Origin: Deltaproteobacteria bacterium
GTDB lineage: Bacteria > Desulfobacterota > Binatia > UBA9968
Length of the DNA stretch: 16,020 nucleotides
Assembly: GCA_016183145.1 (NCBI GenBank)
Contig: JACPFE010000222.1
Location: 1 to 16,020, forward strand
Reading direction: 5' to 3'
Part shown: piece by piece, positions 6,678 to 14,181 of the stretch
Position numbering within the stretch: the first letter of the stretch is position 1
Layout of the letters: each line of letters begins with the position of its first letter
Translations under genes and position numbers: made by a program
Notes under the pieces: generated by a model
Databases searched by the model: none
What the model saw: only the letters and a program-made list of their open reading frames with translations
Told to the model about the DNA's origin: nothing

Positions 6678-7649
6678 ATGGGGGATCAAGTAGAGCGCGT
6701 TCGAGTCGAATCTTGGGCAGTCCCATCTGACGCCGACGCGGTTCGCCTGGATGCCTTCGTGCGCCGATGTTTGCCCCATCTTTCCCGTCGCGAGCTGACG
6801 GCCAGCATCGACAACAGACTCTTCTGGATCGCCGGCCGACCGGGACGAAAAGGAGATAAACTCAGAGCCGGCCAGATTGTGACTTTTCACGGCCCCGAAG
6901 AATGGCTGCTCACCCGACCGTCTCCCGCTAAACAACTTAACGTGCCGATCATCTATGAGGACGCATCCCTGATGGTCGTGGATAAGCCCGCCGGCATGGC
7001 GACCCATGGCTTCTCCGGCCAAGATACTCAGACCCTGGCAAATTTCCTGGTGGTCCACCACCCGGATCTCTCAACGGTTGGCAAGAGCCGGTGGGAGCCG
7101 GGGTTGGTTCACCGTCTCGACCGCGAGACATCGGGACTGGTCCTGGTCGCGAAGACACCGGCAGCATTCGATAGCCTGCGGCTTCAGTTTCGCCGCCGCG
7201 AGGTCAAAAAAACCTATTGGGCCTTGGTTTGGGGAACGACCGCGGCAGAGGGGGCGATCGATTTTCCCATCGCCCATGATTCCCGCGACCGAAGACGGAT
7301 GCGCGCCTTGAAGAATTCAGATCGCCGGCGCGAACCGGTGAGGCACTGGCGGGCACTCACTCAATTCAAGAAGATCTGTGGGCGGGGCGGTCTGAGCCTA
7401 GTCGAGGTCGAAATGGCAACCGGCGTGACGCATCAAATTCGGGTTCACTTAGCGGCCATGGGACATCCCATCGTAGGGGATGTCTTATACGGTCAGGCCG
7501 GTCTGGCAACATTCGGACTCGATCGGCACTTTCTGCACGCACGGGCCTTGGAATTTCGCCACCCGAAAGATGGCCGAAGGATCAAGGTCGAAGCCGAATT
7601 GCCAAAGGAGCTTCAGCAAGTCTTAAGCCATCTGAAGATGAAGTTTTAA
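6678..7649 (+). CDS. RluA-family 23S rRNA/tRNA pseudouridine synthase
   Basis: The enzyme isomerises uridine to pseudouridine in structured RNA. The 323-residue protein has an S4-like RNA-binding N-terminus (about 20-75, RLDAFVRRCLPHLSRREL), a catalytic core opening with IIYEDASLMVVDKPAGM (91-107), the RluA motif HRLDRETSG (145-153) with catalytic Asp148, the KTYWALVWG strand, and GVTHQIRVHLAAMGHPIVGD near the C-terminus. This is the RluA/RluC/RluD group; the exact target (for example 23S positions 955/2504/2580 or 1911/1915/1917) cannot be assigned by reading. The ATG at 6678 follows TAGGAG. Its stop codon interlocks with that of the convergent gene (7646-7649). Confidence 0.92.
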   Translation: MGDQVERVRVESWAVPSDADAVRLDAFVRRCLPHLSRRELTASIDNRLFWIAGRPGRKGDKLRAGQIVTFHGPEEWLLTRPSPAKQLNVPIIYEDASLMVVDKPAGMATHGFSGQDTQTLANFLVVHHPDLSTVGKSRWEPGLVHRLDRETSGLVLVAKTPAAFDSLRLQFRRREVKKTYWALVWGTTAAEGAIDFPIAHDSRDRRRMRALKNSDRRREPVRHWRALTQFKKICGRGGLSLVEVEMATGVTHQIRVHLAAMGHPIVGDVLYGQAGLATFGLDRHFLHARALEFRHPKDGRRIKVEAELPKELQQVLSHLKMKF

Positions 7650-8005
7650 GCCGCGCTGCTGCGAATCCCTTTGGCCTTGGCGCAGCCGCCGCAAAAATTG
7701 TTTAGTGTGACGGCTTCTTCTAGCCAGCCTTCGTCGAGATTGTGGCAGATTTTCTTGCACTCGAAACAGATAAAATAGAGACCGTCGATGCTCTTGTTGA
7801 TTTTTTCGCGGTTGAGGACTCGGCCCCTTAGTTTTTCGATGCGGATGCCCAGTAGCTCTTCGTAGTTCTTTTTGATCTTGCGCCGGCCGGCCTCGTCGCT
7901 GGGCAGATCTTCGTCCTCCACTTCCTCATGGCCGCCGTCCTCGATATAATCGTGAGCCCGGTCCTTTGCCGGCCGGCCTGCGGTTTTCTTTTTCGGTCTC
8001 GCCAT
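7646..8005 (-). CDS. Small hypothetical protein with basic N-terminus and five-cysteine zinc-ribbon-like tail
   Basis: I do not recognise this 119-residue protein. It opens with a very basic, AT-hook-like stretch (MARPKKKTAGRPAKDR), passes through an acidic segment (about 18-38), a charged helical middle (39-72), and ends in a cysteine cluster: C80-x2-C83-x3-C87-H88, then C105-x2-C108. The cluster looks like a zinc ribbon or treble-clef site. The pattern suggests a nucleic-acid-associated or regulatory protein, but that is inference. The ATG at 8005 is chosen because the basic N-terminus begins there; in-frame sequence continues to 8104 with less coherent content, and neither start has a good Shine-Dalgarno sequence. 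It converges on the pseudouridine synthase gene with overlapping stop codons and lies 361 bases after mlaA on the same strand. Confidence 0.65.
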   Translation of the reverse strand: MARPKKKTAGRPAKDRAHDYIEDGGHEEVEDEDLPSDEAGRRKIKKNYEELLGIRIEKLRGRVLNREKINKSIDGLYFICFECKKICHNLDEGWLEEAVTLNNFCGGCAKAKGIRSSAA

Positions 8006-8366
8006 TCGCTTTAATTCATTCTTCCGCAGGGGGCTATTCGCGAGAAAGCGGTCGCAAGTTGAAACATGATTGGCTTCATCGCGCAGCCTGGAAATGGCTT
8101 TCATTCATAATGAACGGTTGGAAAGTTGTCAATAGCGGCGTGGATGACTGGAGAATCATGCGCCGGCCGGCAGGCGTGCGTCGGGGTCACTAGCTCGAGA
8201 GATCTTGCGTCCGCAAATAAGTTTTCCGGTTCAGAAACTGAAAGATGGGACGCGAATATATTAAACCAGGAAAGATCGCCGAAATGAATTGATTCTCGAT
8301 GGTGAGGGCGATGGGGGCGAACTCCGCAGGGTCGTGTTTACCCCATCACCCTCATCGTCGTTGAGT
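8006..8366. other. Non-coding spacer between mlaA and the small cysteine protein
   Basis: In this 361-base spacer I see no gene, tRNA or clear promoter. It holds a short palindrome TTCAG-AAA-CTGAA (8230-8242), an AT-rich patch (about 8254-8263) and, next to the mlaA stop, the larger GAGGG-type stem-loop listed separately. Confidence 0.6.
8304..8353 (-). repeat. GAGGG-type stem-loop downstream of mlaA
   Basis: GAGGGCGATGGGG (8304-8316) and CCCCATCACCCTC (8341-8353) form a 13-base stem with one mismatch that becomes a G-U pair in the minus-strand RNA; GATG flanks extend the similarity. The loop is 24 bases. It begins 14 bases after the mlaA stop codon. No T-run follows. Its CGCCCTCA core recurs at 14523-14530, so it may belong to the same dispersed repeat family. 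Confidence 0.5.
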
Positions 8367-9212
8367 TTACTGCCTAATCGCGGCGGCCCGCCTCTGCAGG
8401 TAGGCGTTGCGCACCGCGCTATAGAGATCCACTGTCGTCTCGGCAACCCGCTCGAAACGATCAAGGTTCAGCGAGCGCTCATTAACGGTGTTGGTCCCCG
8501 TTCCCGCGAAGGTAGCGTACCACGGCGCGAAATACAGGTAGGGAGTCATCGCCGCATCGAAGGCGTAACCGATGCCGTCACGAACCGTGAGCGGTGGCAA
8601 GAACGGGAGAACAAGATATGGGCCGGGGCCAGCCCCCCAAACTCCCAAGGTCTGGCCCGTGTCCTCGTCGCTCTGTTCGATGCCGAAGCTAACCTTGGCC
8701 ATGTCGAAAAGTCCCGCGACTCCGATGGTACTGTTGATACTGAAGCGGGCCAGCTCCGTGGCAGCTCCGGTCATTTTGCCTTGAAGGGCGTTGTTCACGA
8801 CCCGTCGCACTACGGCTAAATTATCGAAGAAGTTTTGCACGCTTTTTTGTACGAGATCCGGAAGCAGGAAATCCCATCCCGTTGCAATAGGTTTGAGTAA
8901 CAAGCGATCAAGCACCTCCCGGTTAAACGTAAACATCTTCTCGTTAAAGCCTTCCCACGGGTCTTGATCGAAATCATCACCGGCCGCCGCCGCCATTTCC
9001 ATGCTATAAGCCGCGCTTGGTTGAGCAGGTTGCTGGTCATCAACGAGCAAGGAGCCGGCAATAAACTCTTGCCGATTGGAAGCCTCATAGCTCGCTTCAA
9101 TATTCTGGTTGGCGTAGCCCACGCCGATTCCCGCAGACGTAACAGCGAGCCCCATCGCCGACAAGACAACTATCAACCGACGCCAAATCGAACCATAATT
9201 GCGTGTCTTCAT
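8367..9212 (-). CDS. mlaA: MlaA/VacJ-family outer-membrane lipid-asymmetry protein, without lipobox
   Basis: MlaA removes phospholipids from the outer leaflet of the outer membrane and passes them to the Mla pathway. The 281-residue protein shows the family signatures DPWEGFNEKMFTFN (84-97), the donut-forming helices (about 100-170), GPYLVLPFLPPLTVRD (197-212) and a C-terminal helix with YSAVRNAYLQRR. The ATG at 9212 is decided by an excellent AAGGAG six bases upstream. Residues 1-35 look like a signal peptide (basic RR, hydrophobic 13-33, cleavage perhaps after GYA at 32-34). I find no cysteine anywhere in the protein, so it cannot be lipidated as E. coli MlaA is. A ~48-residue polar linker separates the signal from the domain. 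No other mla genes are in the window. Confidence 0.9.
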   Translation of the reverse strand: MKTRNYGSIWRRLIVVLSAMGLAVTSAGIGVGYANQNIEASYEASNRQEFIAGSLLVDDQQPAQPSAAYSMEMAAAAGDDFDQDPWEGFNEKMFTFNREVLDRLLLKPIATGWDFLLPDLVQKSVQNFFDNLAVVRRVVNNALQGKMTGAATELARFSINSTIGVAGLFDMAKVSFGIEQSDEDTGQTLGVWGAGPGPYLVLPFLPPLTVRDGIGYAFDAAMTPYLYFAPWYATFAGTGTNTVNERSLNLDRFERVAETTVDLYSAVRNAYLQRRAAAIRQ

Positions 9213-9545
9213 CCAACACTCCTTTGCCATTCAATTACATTAACTGGCATTTTTGGTCAAGCCCGATGTTTTGGAAACCTATCTCCTAGAAACAACATAC
9301 TCCACTTTGAGTTCTGTCCTTAAAGCCAAAACTATGCCACAGTTCGCGCAACCCGGGCTTTGGGTAAGTACCTGTGAATACAAGCCTTTCCTGCCTGAGG
9401 AAGAAATCCTGAGCTACCCTTTGGAGCCTGTTCGGTGACAATTACTAGCATCCGTGGTGTTAAATTGTCATTTTCCCCATTGGGGATAGACGACCAAGCC
9501 GCTAAAAAATTTGCAAACCCCTATTTGATCGGCTATTTTTATGTC
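9213..9545. other. Divergent spacer between mlaA and coaBC
   Basis: I see no convincing gene in this 333-base spacer. On the minus strand a TTGACC (-35-like) lies upstream of mlaA but has no good -10 at the right spacing. A small palindrome TCCCC-ATT-GGGGA (9474-9486) lies ahead of coaBC. A GTG at 9435 with GGAG eight bases upstream is in frame with coaBC and could in principle extend it by 37 residues. Confidence 0.5.
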
Positions 9546-10751
9546 ATGGTGTCGGACCGGAAAAAACTAACCGCAGTGCTGGGCGTAACGGGTGGAATCG
9601 CCTGCTACAAGGCCGTCGAACTGGTCCGGCTCTTGGTCAAGGACGGTTTTGCAGTTCGCGTAATCATGACGCATGGGGCAAGAGAGTTCGTCACCCCTCT
9701 CACGTTTCAAACCCTTTCCGGTAATCCCGTGGCAACCGAGATATTCGATCTAACGCAAGAATCGGAGATCGGGCATATTAATTTAGCCGACTCCGCCGAT
9801 ATTTTCGTTATCGCGCCGGCGACGGCGAACGTGATCGGCAAGATCGCCGCCGGTATCGCCGACGATTTGCTGACGACCGTGCTCATGGCGACGCGGGCAC
9901 CGGTCTTGATTGCGCCGGCGATGAACATTCACATGTACGAGAATCCCATTCTCCAGGAAAACATTCGGAAGTTGCGCCGCGTGGGCTATCATTTTATCGA
10001 GCCCGCCGAGGGCTTCCTCGCCTGCGGCTACGAAGGCAAAGGAAGGTTGCCGGAACCGGAAAATATTTTAGAAGAGATTCGACGCCTACTGAGAAAGAAG
10101 GACCTGGCGGATGAAAGGCTTTTGATCACCGCCGGTCCGAATCGCGAGCCCATCGATCCGGTGCGTTATATCTCGAATCGCTCTTCCGGAAAGATGGGCT
10201 ACGCCTTGGCGCGCGCGGGATTGAACCGTGGAGCGGCGGTCACGTTGGTGAGCGGTCCGACGGCCCTGGAGCCGCCCGCGGGGGCCCGGCTGATTCCCGT
10301 GATCACCGCGGCGGAAATGCAGCGCGCGGTCCTCGAAGAATTTCCCAAATGCACCGCCGTCATCATGGCAGCGGCGGTCTCGGACTATCGCCCAATCGAA
10401 TACTCACGCACCAAAATGAAACGGGGTAAAACTCCGCTGGAATTACGACTCGAGCCCAATCCGGATATTCTCAAGGAACTCGGGGCGAAAAAGGACGACC
10501 AGTTGCTGGTCGGTTTTGCCGCGGAGAGCGAAAATCTAGCCGCAAATGCGAAGAAAAAACTGCGGGAAAAAAATCTCGACATGATCGTGGCCAACGACGT
10601 CACGCAAGACGGCAGCGGATTTGACGGCGACACCAACATCGCCACCATCGTCGACCGCAGCGGCGCCAGCCGCGCGCTACCGCTGATGACCAAGAACGAG
10701 TTGGCAGACCAGATTCTCGACCATCTCCTGGCCCTCAAGGGCAGAGGCTGA
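9546..10751 (+). CDS. coaBC: Bifunctional phosphopantothenoylcysteine decarboxylase / phosphopantothenate-cysteine ligase CoaBC
   Basis: The protein carries out two consecutive steps of coenzyme A synthesis: the CTP-dependent joining of cysteine to 4'-phosphopantothenate (CoaB) and the FMN-dependent decarboxylation of the product (CoaC). The 401-residue length is typical. The CoaC half (1-185) has the flavoprotein opening VLGVTGGIACYKAVELVR, catalytic His77 in GHINLADSAD, PAMNIHMYENP (124-134) and the substrate-clamp Cys160 in GFLACGYEGKGRL. The CoaB half has GPNREPIDPVRYISNRSSGK (197-216), then MG, AAAVSDYRP and the NPDIL segment. The ATG at 9546 is chosen because homology begins immediately after it; a GTG at 9435 with a better ribosome site would add an unrelated 37 residues. 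Its TGA directly abuts the ATG of the following broken gene, suggesting co-transcription. Confidence 0.94.
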   Translation: MVSDRKKLTAVLGVTGGIACYKAVELVRLLVKDGFAVRVIMTHGAREFVTPLTFQTLSGNPVATEIFDLTQESEIGHINLADSADIFVIAPATANVIGKIAAGIADDLLTTVLMATRAPVLIAPAMNIHMYENPILQENIRKLRRVGYHFIEPAEGFLACGYEGKGRLPEPENILEEIRRLLRKKDLADERLLITAGPNREPIDPVRYISNRSSGKMGYALARAGLNRGAAVTLVSGPTALEPPAGARLIPVITAAEMQRAVLEEFPKCTAVIMAAAVSDYRPIEYSRTKMKRGKTPLELRLEPNPDILKELGAKKDDQLLVGFAAESENLAANAKKKLREKNLDMIVANDVTQDGSGFDGDTNIATIVDRSGASRALPLMTKNELADQILDHLLALKGRG

Positions 10752-11244
10752 ATGGGGATCCCCAGGGAACCCAAGCCGGCGAAGTATTTCGTCGCCTTGC
10801 TCTCGTCCGACACCGAACTTCTAACCGCCGTCGAGAAAGATCTATCGACCATCCTGGGCGCCGTGGATGCGCGCAGCGAGGTTTGGGCCTGGACCGTTTC
10901 CAATTTTTACGAGAAGGAGATGGGATCATTTGGCGCGGATCAAGCTGCTGACCCAGCAGGTCGAGGACAAGTATCGCGATACAACCGCCGATCTCCCAGG
11001 TCGGCGTGTCAATCTCGATCCCGGCTATATCGACGCATTCAAACTCGTGCTCGCCTCGACTAAAAACGCCGGCCAGCGCATCTACCTCCACTCCGGTATC
11101 TACGCGGAAACGACGCTCCAGTATTTCGACGGCGCGTTCCACGGTCTGGCGCACACCTACCCGGATTACCTGTGGCCGCAGACGCTCGCATTCTTCACTT
11201 CGCTCCGTTCGGTGTACTTCGATCAGCTTCGTCGACACGGCTGA
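10752..11244 (+). pseudogene. DUF4416-family gene with internal deletion and frameshift
   Basis: Two reading frames together give one DUF4416-like protein of unknown function, a family I recall from deltaproteobacteria and relatives. The first frame starts at ATG 10752, directly after the coaBC stop, and encodes MGIPREPKPAKYFVALLSSD through the family's NFYEKEMG (ending near 10925). Homology then continues in the +1 frame from about 10927 with HLARIKLLTQQVEDKYRD, RRVNLDPGYIDAFKLVLAST and GIYAETTLQYF to a stop at 11242-11244. From memory the family has about 20 residues between EMG and LAxIK (LxRRFxSFxxLI-like); here they are missing, so the lesion is a deletion of roughly 50 bases of non-triplet length rather than a single-base error. 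In the first frame the reading continues into unrelated sequence. It could be a true pseudogene or an assembly fault. Confidence 0.75.
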
Positions 11245-11329
11245 TCACCGAATCCCGGCTGGAACTAATCGTGCCCGTGTGATTGCTTCCCATCGGTCTC
11301 AAGTGCTACGATCTGGCACGAAAGGAACC

Positions 11330-12097
11330 ATGCCCATGTTCCAGGGAAGCGATGCGGAAGAGGTGGCCGCGATGGTGAACTCGCTAAGGCGTCATTTGCA
11401 GCGGCGTGAGCGCGCGGGCATCCGCGTCACCGCCAGGGGGAATATGAAAGGAACAAGCTCGGCCACGACGCGCGACGAGAATCTCCTCAGTGGGACCGAA
11501 GGCGATCTGTTTTCCGATGCGTCCACGGCGTTTCAATCGGGAAGTCTCGCAGAGCTGCGCGCGGCGATCGGCGATTGCCAACTCTGCAAGCTTTGCGCGG
11601 GCCGAACCCATATCGTCTTCGGCGTGGGCAATCCCCAGGCGAAGCTGATGTTCGTGGGCGAAGGGCCGGGGCGCGATGAAGATTTGCAAGGAGAGCCGTT
11701 CGTCGGCCGGGCCGGGCAACTTTTGACCGACATCATCACCAAGGGAATGGGAATGAAGCGCGAGGACGTTTATATCGCCAATGTGATCAAGTGCCGGCCG
11801 CCCGAGAACCGCAATCCGGAGCCGGACGAGGTGGCGGCCTGCGAACCGTTCTTGAAGAAACAGATCGATCTCATTCGACCGCAGATCATCGTCGCGCTGG
11901 GAAAGTTCGCCGTGCAGACCTTGTTGCAGAGCAAAGTTCCGATCTCCAAACTGCGCGGCAACTGGCACAGCTATCACGGCATCAAGCTGATGCCGACCTT
12001 TCATCCCGCCTATCTCTTGCGCAATCCGGCGGACAAAAAACTCGTTTGGGAAGACATCAAGAAAGTTTTGAGTGAGATGCGCGGTGAAAACGCTTAA
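11330..12097 (+). CDS. Type-4 (family 4) uracil-DNA glycosylase with 4Fe-4S cluster
   Basis: The enzyme removes uracil from DNA at the start of base-excision repair. The 255-residue protein has a ~70-residue N-terminal extension and then the glycosylase domain: cluster cysteines C83-x2-C86, C155 (VIKCRPPENRNP) and C171, with the C-x2-C-x68-C-x15-C spacing of type-4 enzymes. Motif A lies in GEGPGRDEDLQGEPFVGRAG (110-129) and motif B is HPAYLLRNP near the C-terminus. The ATG at 11330 follows AAAGGAACC. The extension (LRRHLQRRERAGIR, 19-32) is basic and helical, then low in complexity, as is common in deltaproteobacterial homologues as I recall them. The gene overlaps the start of nfeD by 14 bases, so the two are likely co-transcribed. 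Absence of a standard family-1 UDG nearby says nothing about the genome. Confidence 0.92.
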   Translation: MPMFQGSDAEEVAAMVNSLRRHLQRRERAGIRVTARGNMKGTSSATTRDENLLSGTEGDLFSDASTAFQSGSLAELRAAIGDCQLCKLCAGRTHIVFGVGNPQAKLMFVGEGPGRDEDLQGEPFVGRAGQLLTDIITKGMGMKREDVYIANVIKCRPPENRNPEPDEVAACEPFLKKQIDLIRPQIIVALGKFAVQTLLQSKVPISKLRGNWHSYHGIKLMPTFHPAYLLRNPADKKLVWEDIKKVLSEMRGENA

Positions 12098-13385
12098 ATT
12101 CATTTTATCGCTGTTCTTCATGATCGTCGGTCTGTCGGCAAAGGCTGACGCCGCGTCGGCGCCCCATGTTGATCTCATCGTCATCGACGGGAGCATCAAC
12201 CCGGCGGTGGATGATTTCATCGGCGAAGGGATCGCCAGAGCCAAAGCGGGGGGCGCGCAGGCATTGATCATCCAACTGGACACTCCCGGCGGGCACTTGA
12301 GTTCGACCCAGACCATCGTGAAGAAAATCCTCGGCGCCACCGTTCCGGTCATTGTCTATGTCGCGCCGACCGGCTCGGGGGCGGGTTCCGCCGGCGTTTT
12401 TATTACCCTGGCCGGCCATATCGCCGCGATGGCGCCGGGAACCAACATCGGCGCCGCCCATCCGGTGGCCGGTGGCGGGCAGGAAATCAAAGGCGCCATG
12501 GGCGAGAAGATAGAAAATTTCGCCGCTTCCTTCGCCGAAACCATCGCGCAGCAGCGCGGGCGCAACGCCGAGTGGGCGATTCAAGCGGTGCGCAAGAGTG
12601 TTTCCATAACGGAAAAAGAGGCGCTCAAGAAAAATGTCATCGATATTATCGCGCGGGACATCGACGATTTGCTCAAGCAAGCGGACGGCAGAAAGGTCGA
12701 TCTTGACGGGCATCCGGCGACGCTGGCGCTCAAAGATGTGCGCATCGTCCGTCATGAGATGAGCCTGAAGCAAAAGATTCTTAACGCGTTGGCCGATCCC
12801 AATATCGTTTATCTCTTGATGATGGCGGGCATTCTCGGACTCTACATGGAGTTCTCCCACCCGGGCGTCATTTTCCCCGGCGTCGCCGGCGGCATCTGTT
12901 TGCTCTTGGCGCTGGCCGGACTGCAAATCTTGCCGATCAACTACGCCGGCCTGGCGCTGATTGTGCTCGGCATCGGCCTGCTTATCGGAGAAGCCTTCGC
13001 GCCAAGCTTCGGCATTCTTGGGATCGGCGGGATTATCTCCTTGACCCTGGGATCTTTTTTCCTGTTCGACACGGAAGGCTCGGACCTGATCGTCGATCGT
13101 TCCATCATCTTTACCTCCGTGGCGACGCTCGGCAGCTTCGTTCTTGCCATCAGCTATCTGGTTTTTCGCTCGCAAAAATCCAAGCCGACGATGGGATTGC
13201 AAGGACTCATCGGGGAGATCGGCGAGGTGCGCGGCAAGCTCGGTCCGACGGGCAAGATCTTCGTGCACGGCGAATATTGGAATGCCGAGGCGGACGGCGA
13301 GATCGACGTCGGCGAAAAGGTCCAAGTGGTCGGCTATGAAGGGATGAGTCTCAAAGTGAAGCGGCTGCGCGAACAAGCGTCGTAA
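12084..13385 (+). CDS. NfeD-family membrane-bound serine protease (ClpP-class, NfeD1b type)
   Basis: This is the long form of NfeD, a membrane protease with a ClpP-like domain that in the archaeal PH1510 system cleaves the partner stomatin. With the GTG at 12084 it has 433 residues: a signal peptide (about 1-24), a ClpP-like domain (28-225) with the oxyanion loop TPGGHLSS (67-74), the catalytic Ser102 in GSGAGSAG (97-104) and Lys142 in GEKIENF, aligned with the Ser97/Lys138 dyad of PH1510. Several membrane helices follow (about 238-355), and then a C-terminal OB-fold NfeD domain (GLIGEIGEV to LKVKRL). A GTG at 12072 is possible but would place polar residues ahead of the signal. It overlaps the glycosylase gene by 14 bases and lies 19 bases before the slipin gene, the usual partnership. 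Confidence 0.92.
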   Translation: MKTLKFILSLFFMIVGLSAKADAASAPHVDLIVIDGSINPAVDDFIGEGIARAKAGGAQALIIQLDTPGGHLSSTQTIVKKILGATVPVIVYVAPTGSGAGSAGVFITLAGHIAAMAPGTNIGAAHPVAGGGQEIKGAMGEKIENFAASFAETIAQQRGRNAEWAIQAVRKSVSITEKEALKKNVIDIIARDIDDLLKQADGRKVDLDGHPATLALKDVRIVRHEMSLKQKILNALADPNIVYLLMMAGILGLYMEFSHPGVIFPGVAGGICLLLALAGLQILPINYAGLALIVLGIGLLIGEAFAPSFGILGIGGIISLTLGSFFLFDTEGSDLIVDRSIIFTSVATLGSFVLAISYLVFRSQKSKPTMGLQGLIGEIGEVRGKLGPTGKIFVHGEYWNAEADGEIDVGEKVQVVGYEGMSLKVKRLREQAS

Positions 13386-13404
13386 ATCGGCGGAGGAGGT
13401 AACT

Positions 13405-14136
13405 ATGTCCTTTCTTAACGTTCCGATATTTCTGGTCATCGTCGCTGTCGCAATCATCAGCGGCATCAAGATTCTCAAAGAGTACGAGCGGGCCGTGGTT
13501 TTTCGGCTTGGCCGGATGGTCGGGGCCCGCGGTCCGGGGCTAACTTACATTATTCCGGGCATCGAGAAGATGGTGCGGATGGATCTGCGCACCGTCACCA
13601 TGGACATTCCGCCCCAGGACGTCATCACCCGCGACAACGTTTCGGTGAAGGTCAACGCCGTGCTCTATTTCAGGGTCCTCGATCCCAATCTGGCGGTCAG
13701 GGAAGTGGAGAATTATCTCTTTGCGACTTCCCAGCTTGCCCAGGTTACGCTACGGAGCGTTTGCGGGCAGGGCGAGCTAGACGAGCTTCTGGCTGAGCGG
13801 GAAAAGATCAACAGCCGCATCCAGGACATCTTGGATAAGCAGACCGACCCCTGGGGCATAAAAGTCGTGCTGGTTGAGCTAAAGCATATCGATCTTCCCC
13901 AGGAGATGCAGCGGGCCATGGCCAAGCAGGCCGAAGCGGAGATTCACGCCGACGGCGAATTCCAGGCTTCGCAGAAACTTGCGGATGCCGCCGGAGTGAT
14001 GGCATTGCAGCCGATGGCGTTGCAGCTCCGTTATCTGCAGAGTCTCGTCGAGATCGCCTCGGAAAAAAATTCGACGACGATCTTCCCCGTGCCCATCGAC
14101 TTGCTGACGCCGTTCCTGAAAAAAGAACAAACCTAG
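13405..14136 (+). CDS. Slipin (stomatin-like SPFH protein) with a gap at the SPFH/coiled-coil border
   Basis: Slipins are membrane-anchored oligomeric scaffold proteins thought to organise membrane domains and to be NfeD partners. The 243-residue protein has an N-terminal membrane helix (about 6-24), the SPFH opening EYERAVVFRLGRMVGARGPG (26-45), the AVLYFRVLDP strand, GQGELDELLAEREKIN (121-136) and the C-terminal ALQLRYLQSL. At residues 177-184 it reads EAEIHADG, where slipins normally have AEAERERRAKxIxAEGE. Seven residues (RERRAKx-like) appear to be missing in frame at E179/I180 (13941/13942), the hinge between the SPFH domain and the coiled coil. A near-ideal GGAGGAGG lies upstream of the ATG. 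It follows nfeD by 19 bases and ends the operon; 656 non-coding bases follow. Confidence 0.93.
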   Translation: MSFLNVPIFLVIVAVAIISGIKILKEYERAVVFRLGRMVGARGPGLTYIIPGIEKMVRMDLRTVTMDIPPQDVITRDNVSVKVNAVLYFRVLDPNLAVREVENYLFATSQLAQVTLRSVCGQGELDELLAEREKINSRIQDILDKQTDPWGIKVVLVELKHIDLPQEMQRAMAKQAEAEIHADGEFQASQKLADAAGVMALQPMALQLRYLQSLVEIASEKNSTTIFPVPIDLLTPFLKKEQT

Positions 14137-14181
14137 GCTGGATTATTCGCGGCAAACCAGCGATCGAGGCATAACCCTTCC

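Noticed and set aside
8006..8104. An N-terminal extension of the small cysteine protein to 8104.
   Set aside because: The extra residues look like translated spacer, while MARPKKK gives a coherent basic start; the decision is not firm.
9253..9438. A 61-residue frame (TTG start) whose stop overlaps the GTG at 9435 as GTGA, hinting at a small gene coupled to coaBC.
   Set aside because: The product resembles nothing (in particular not the omega subunit RpoZ often found before coaBC), has a poor start, and the GTG at 9435 is itself an unlikely coaBC start.
9435..9545. A longer coaBC starting at GTG 9435 with GGAG upstream.
   Set aside because: CoaBC homology begins right after ATG 9546 and the 37 extra residues have no counterpart in the family; kept only as a possibility.
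11384..12352. A 322-residue open frame on the minus strand opposite the uracil-DNA glycosylase.
   Set aside because: It is the shadow of a gene with cluster cysteines and both glycosylase motifs; the antisense product shows no family features.
12105..13478. A 457-residue open frame on the minus strand opposite nfeD.
   Set aside because: Its translation is low-complexity, rich in Asp, Arg and His, and mirrors the codon pattern of nfeD; nfeD itself has clear catalytic motifs.
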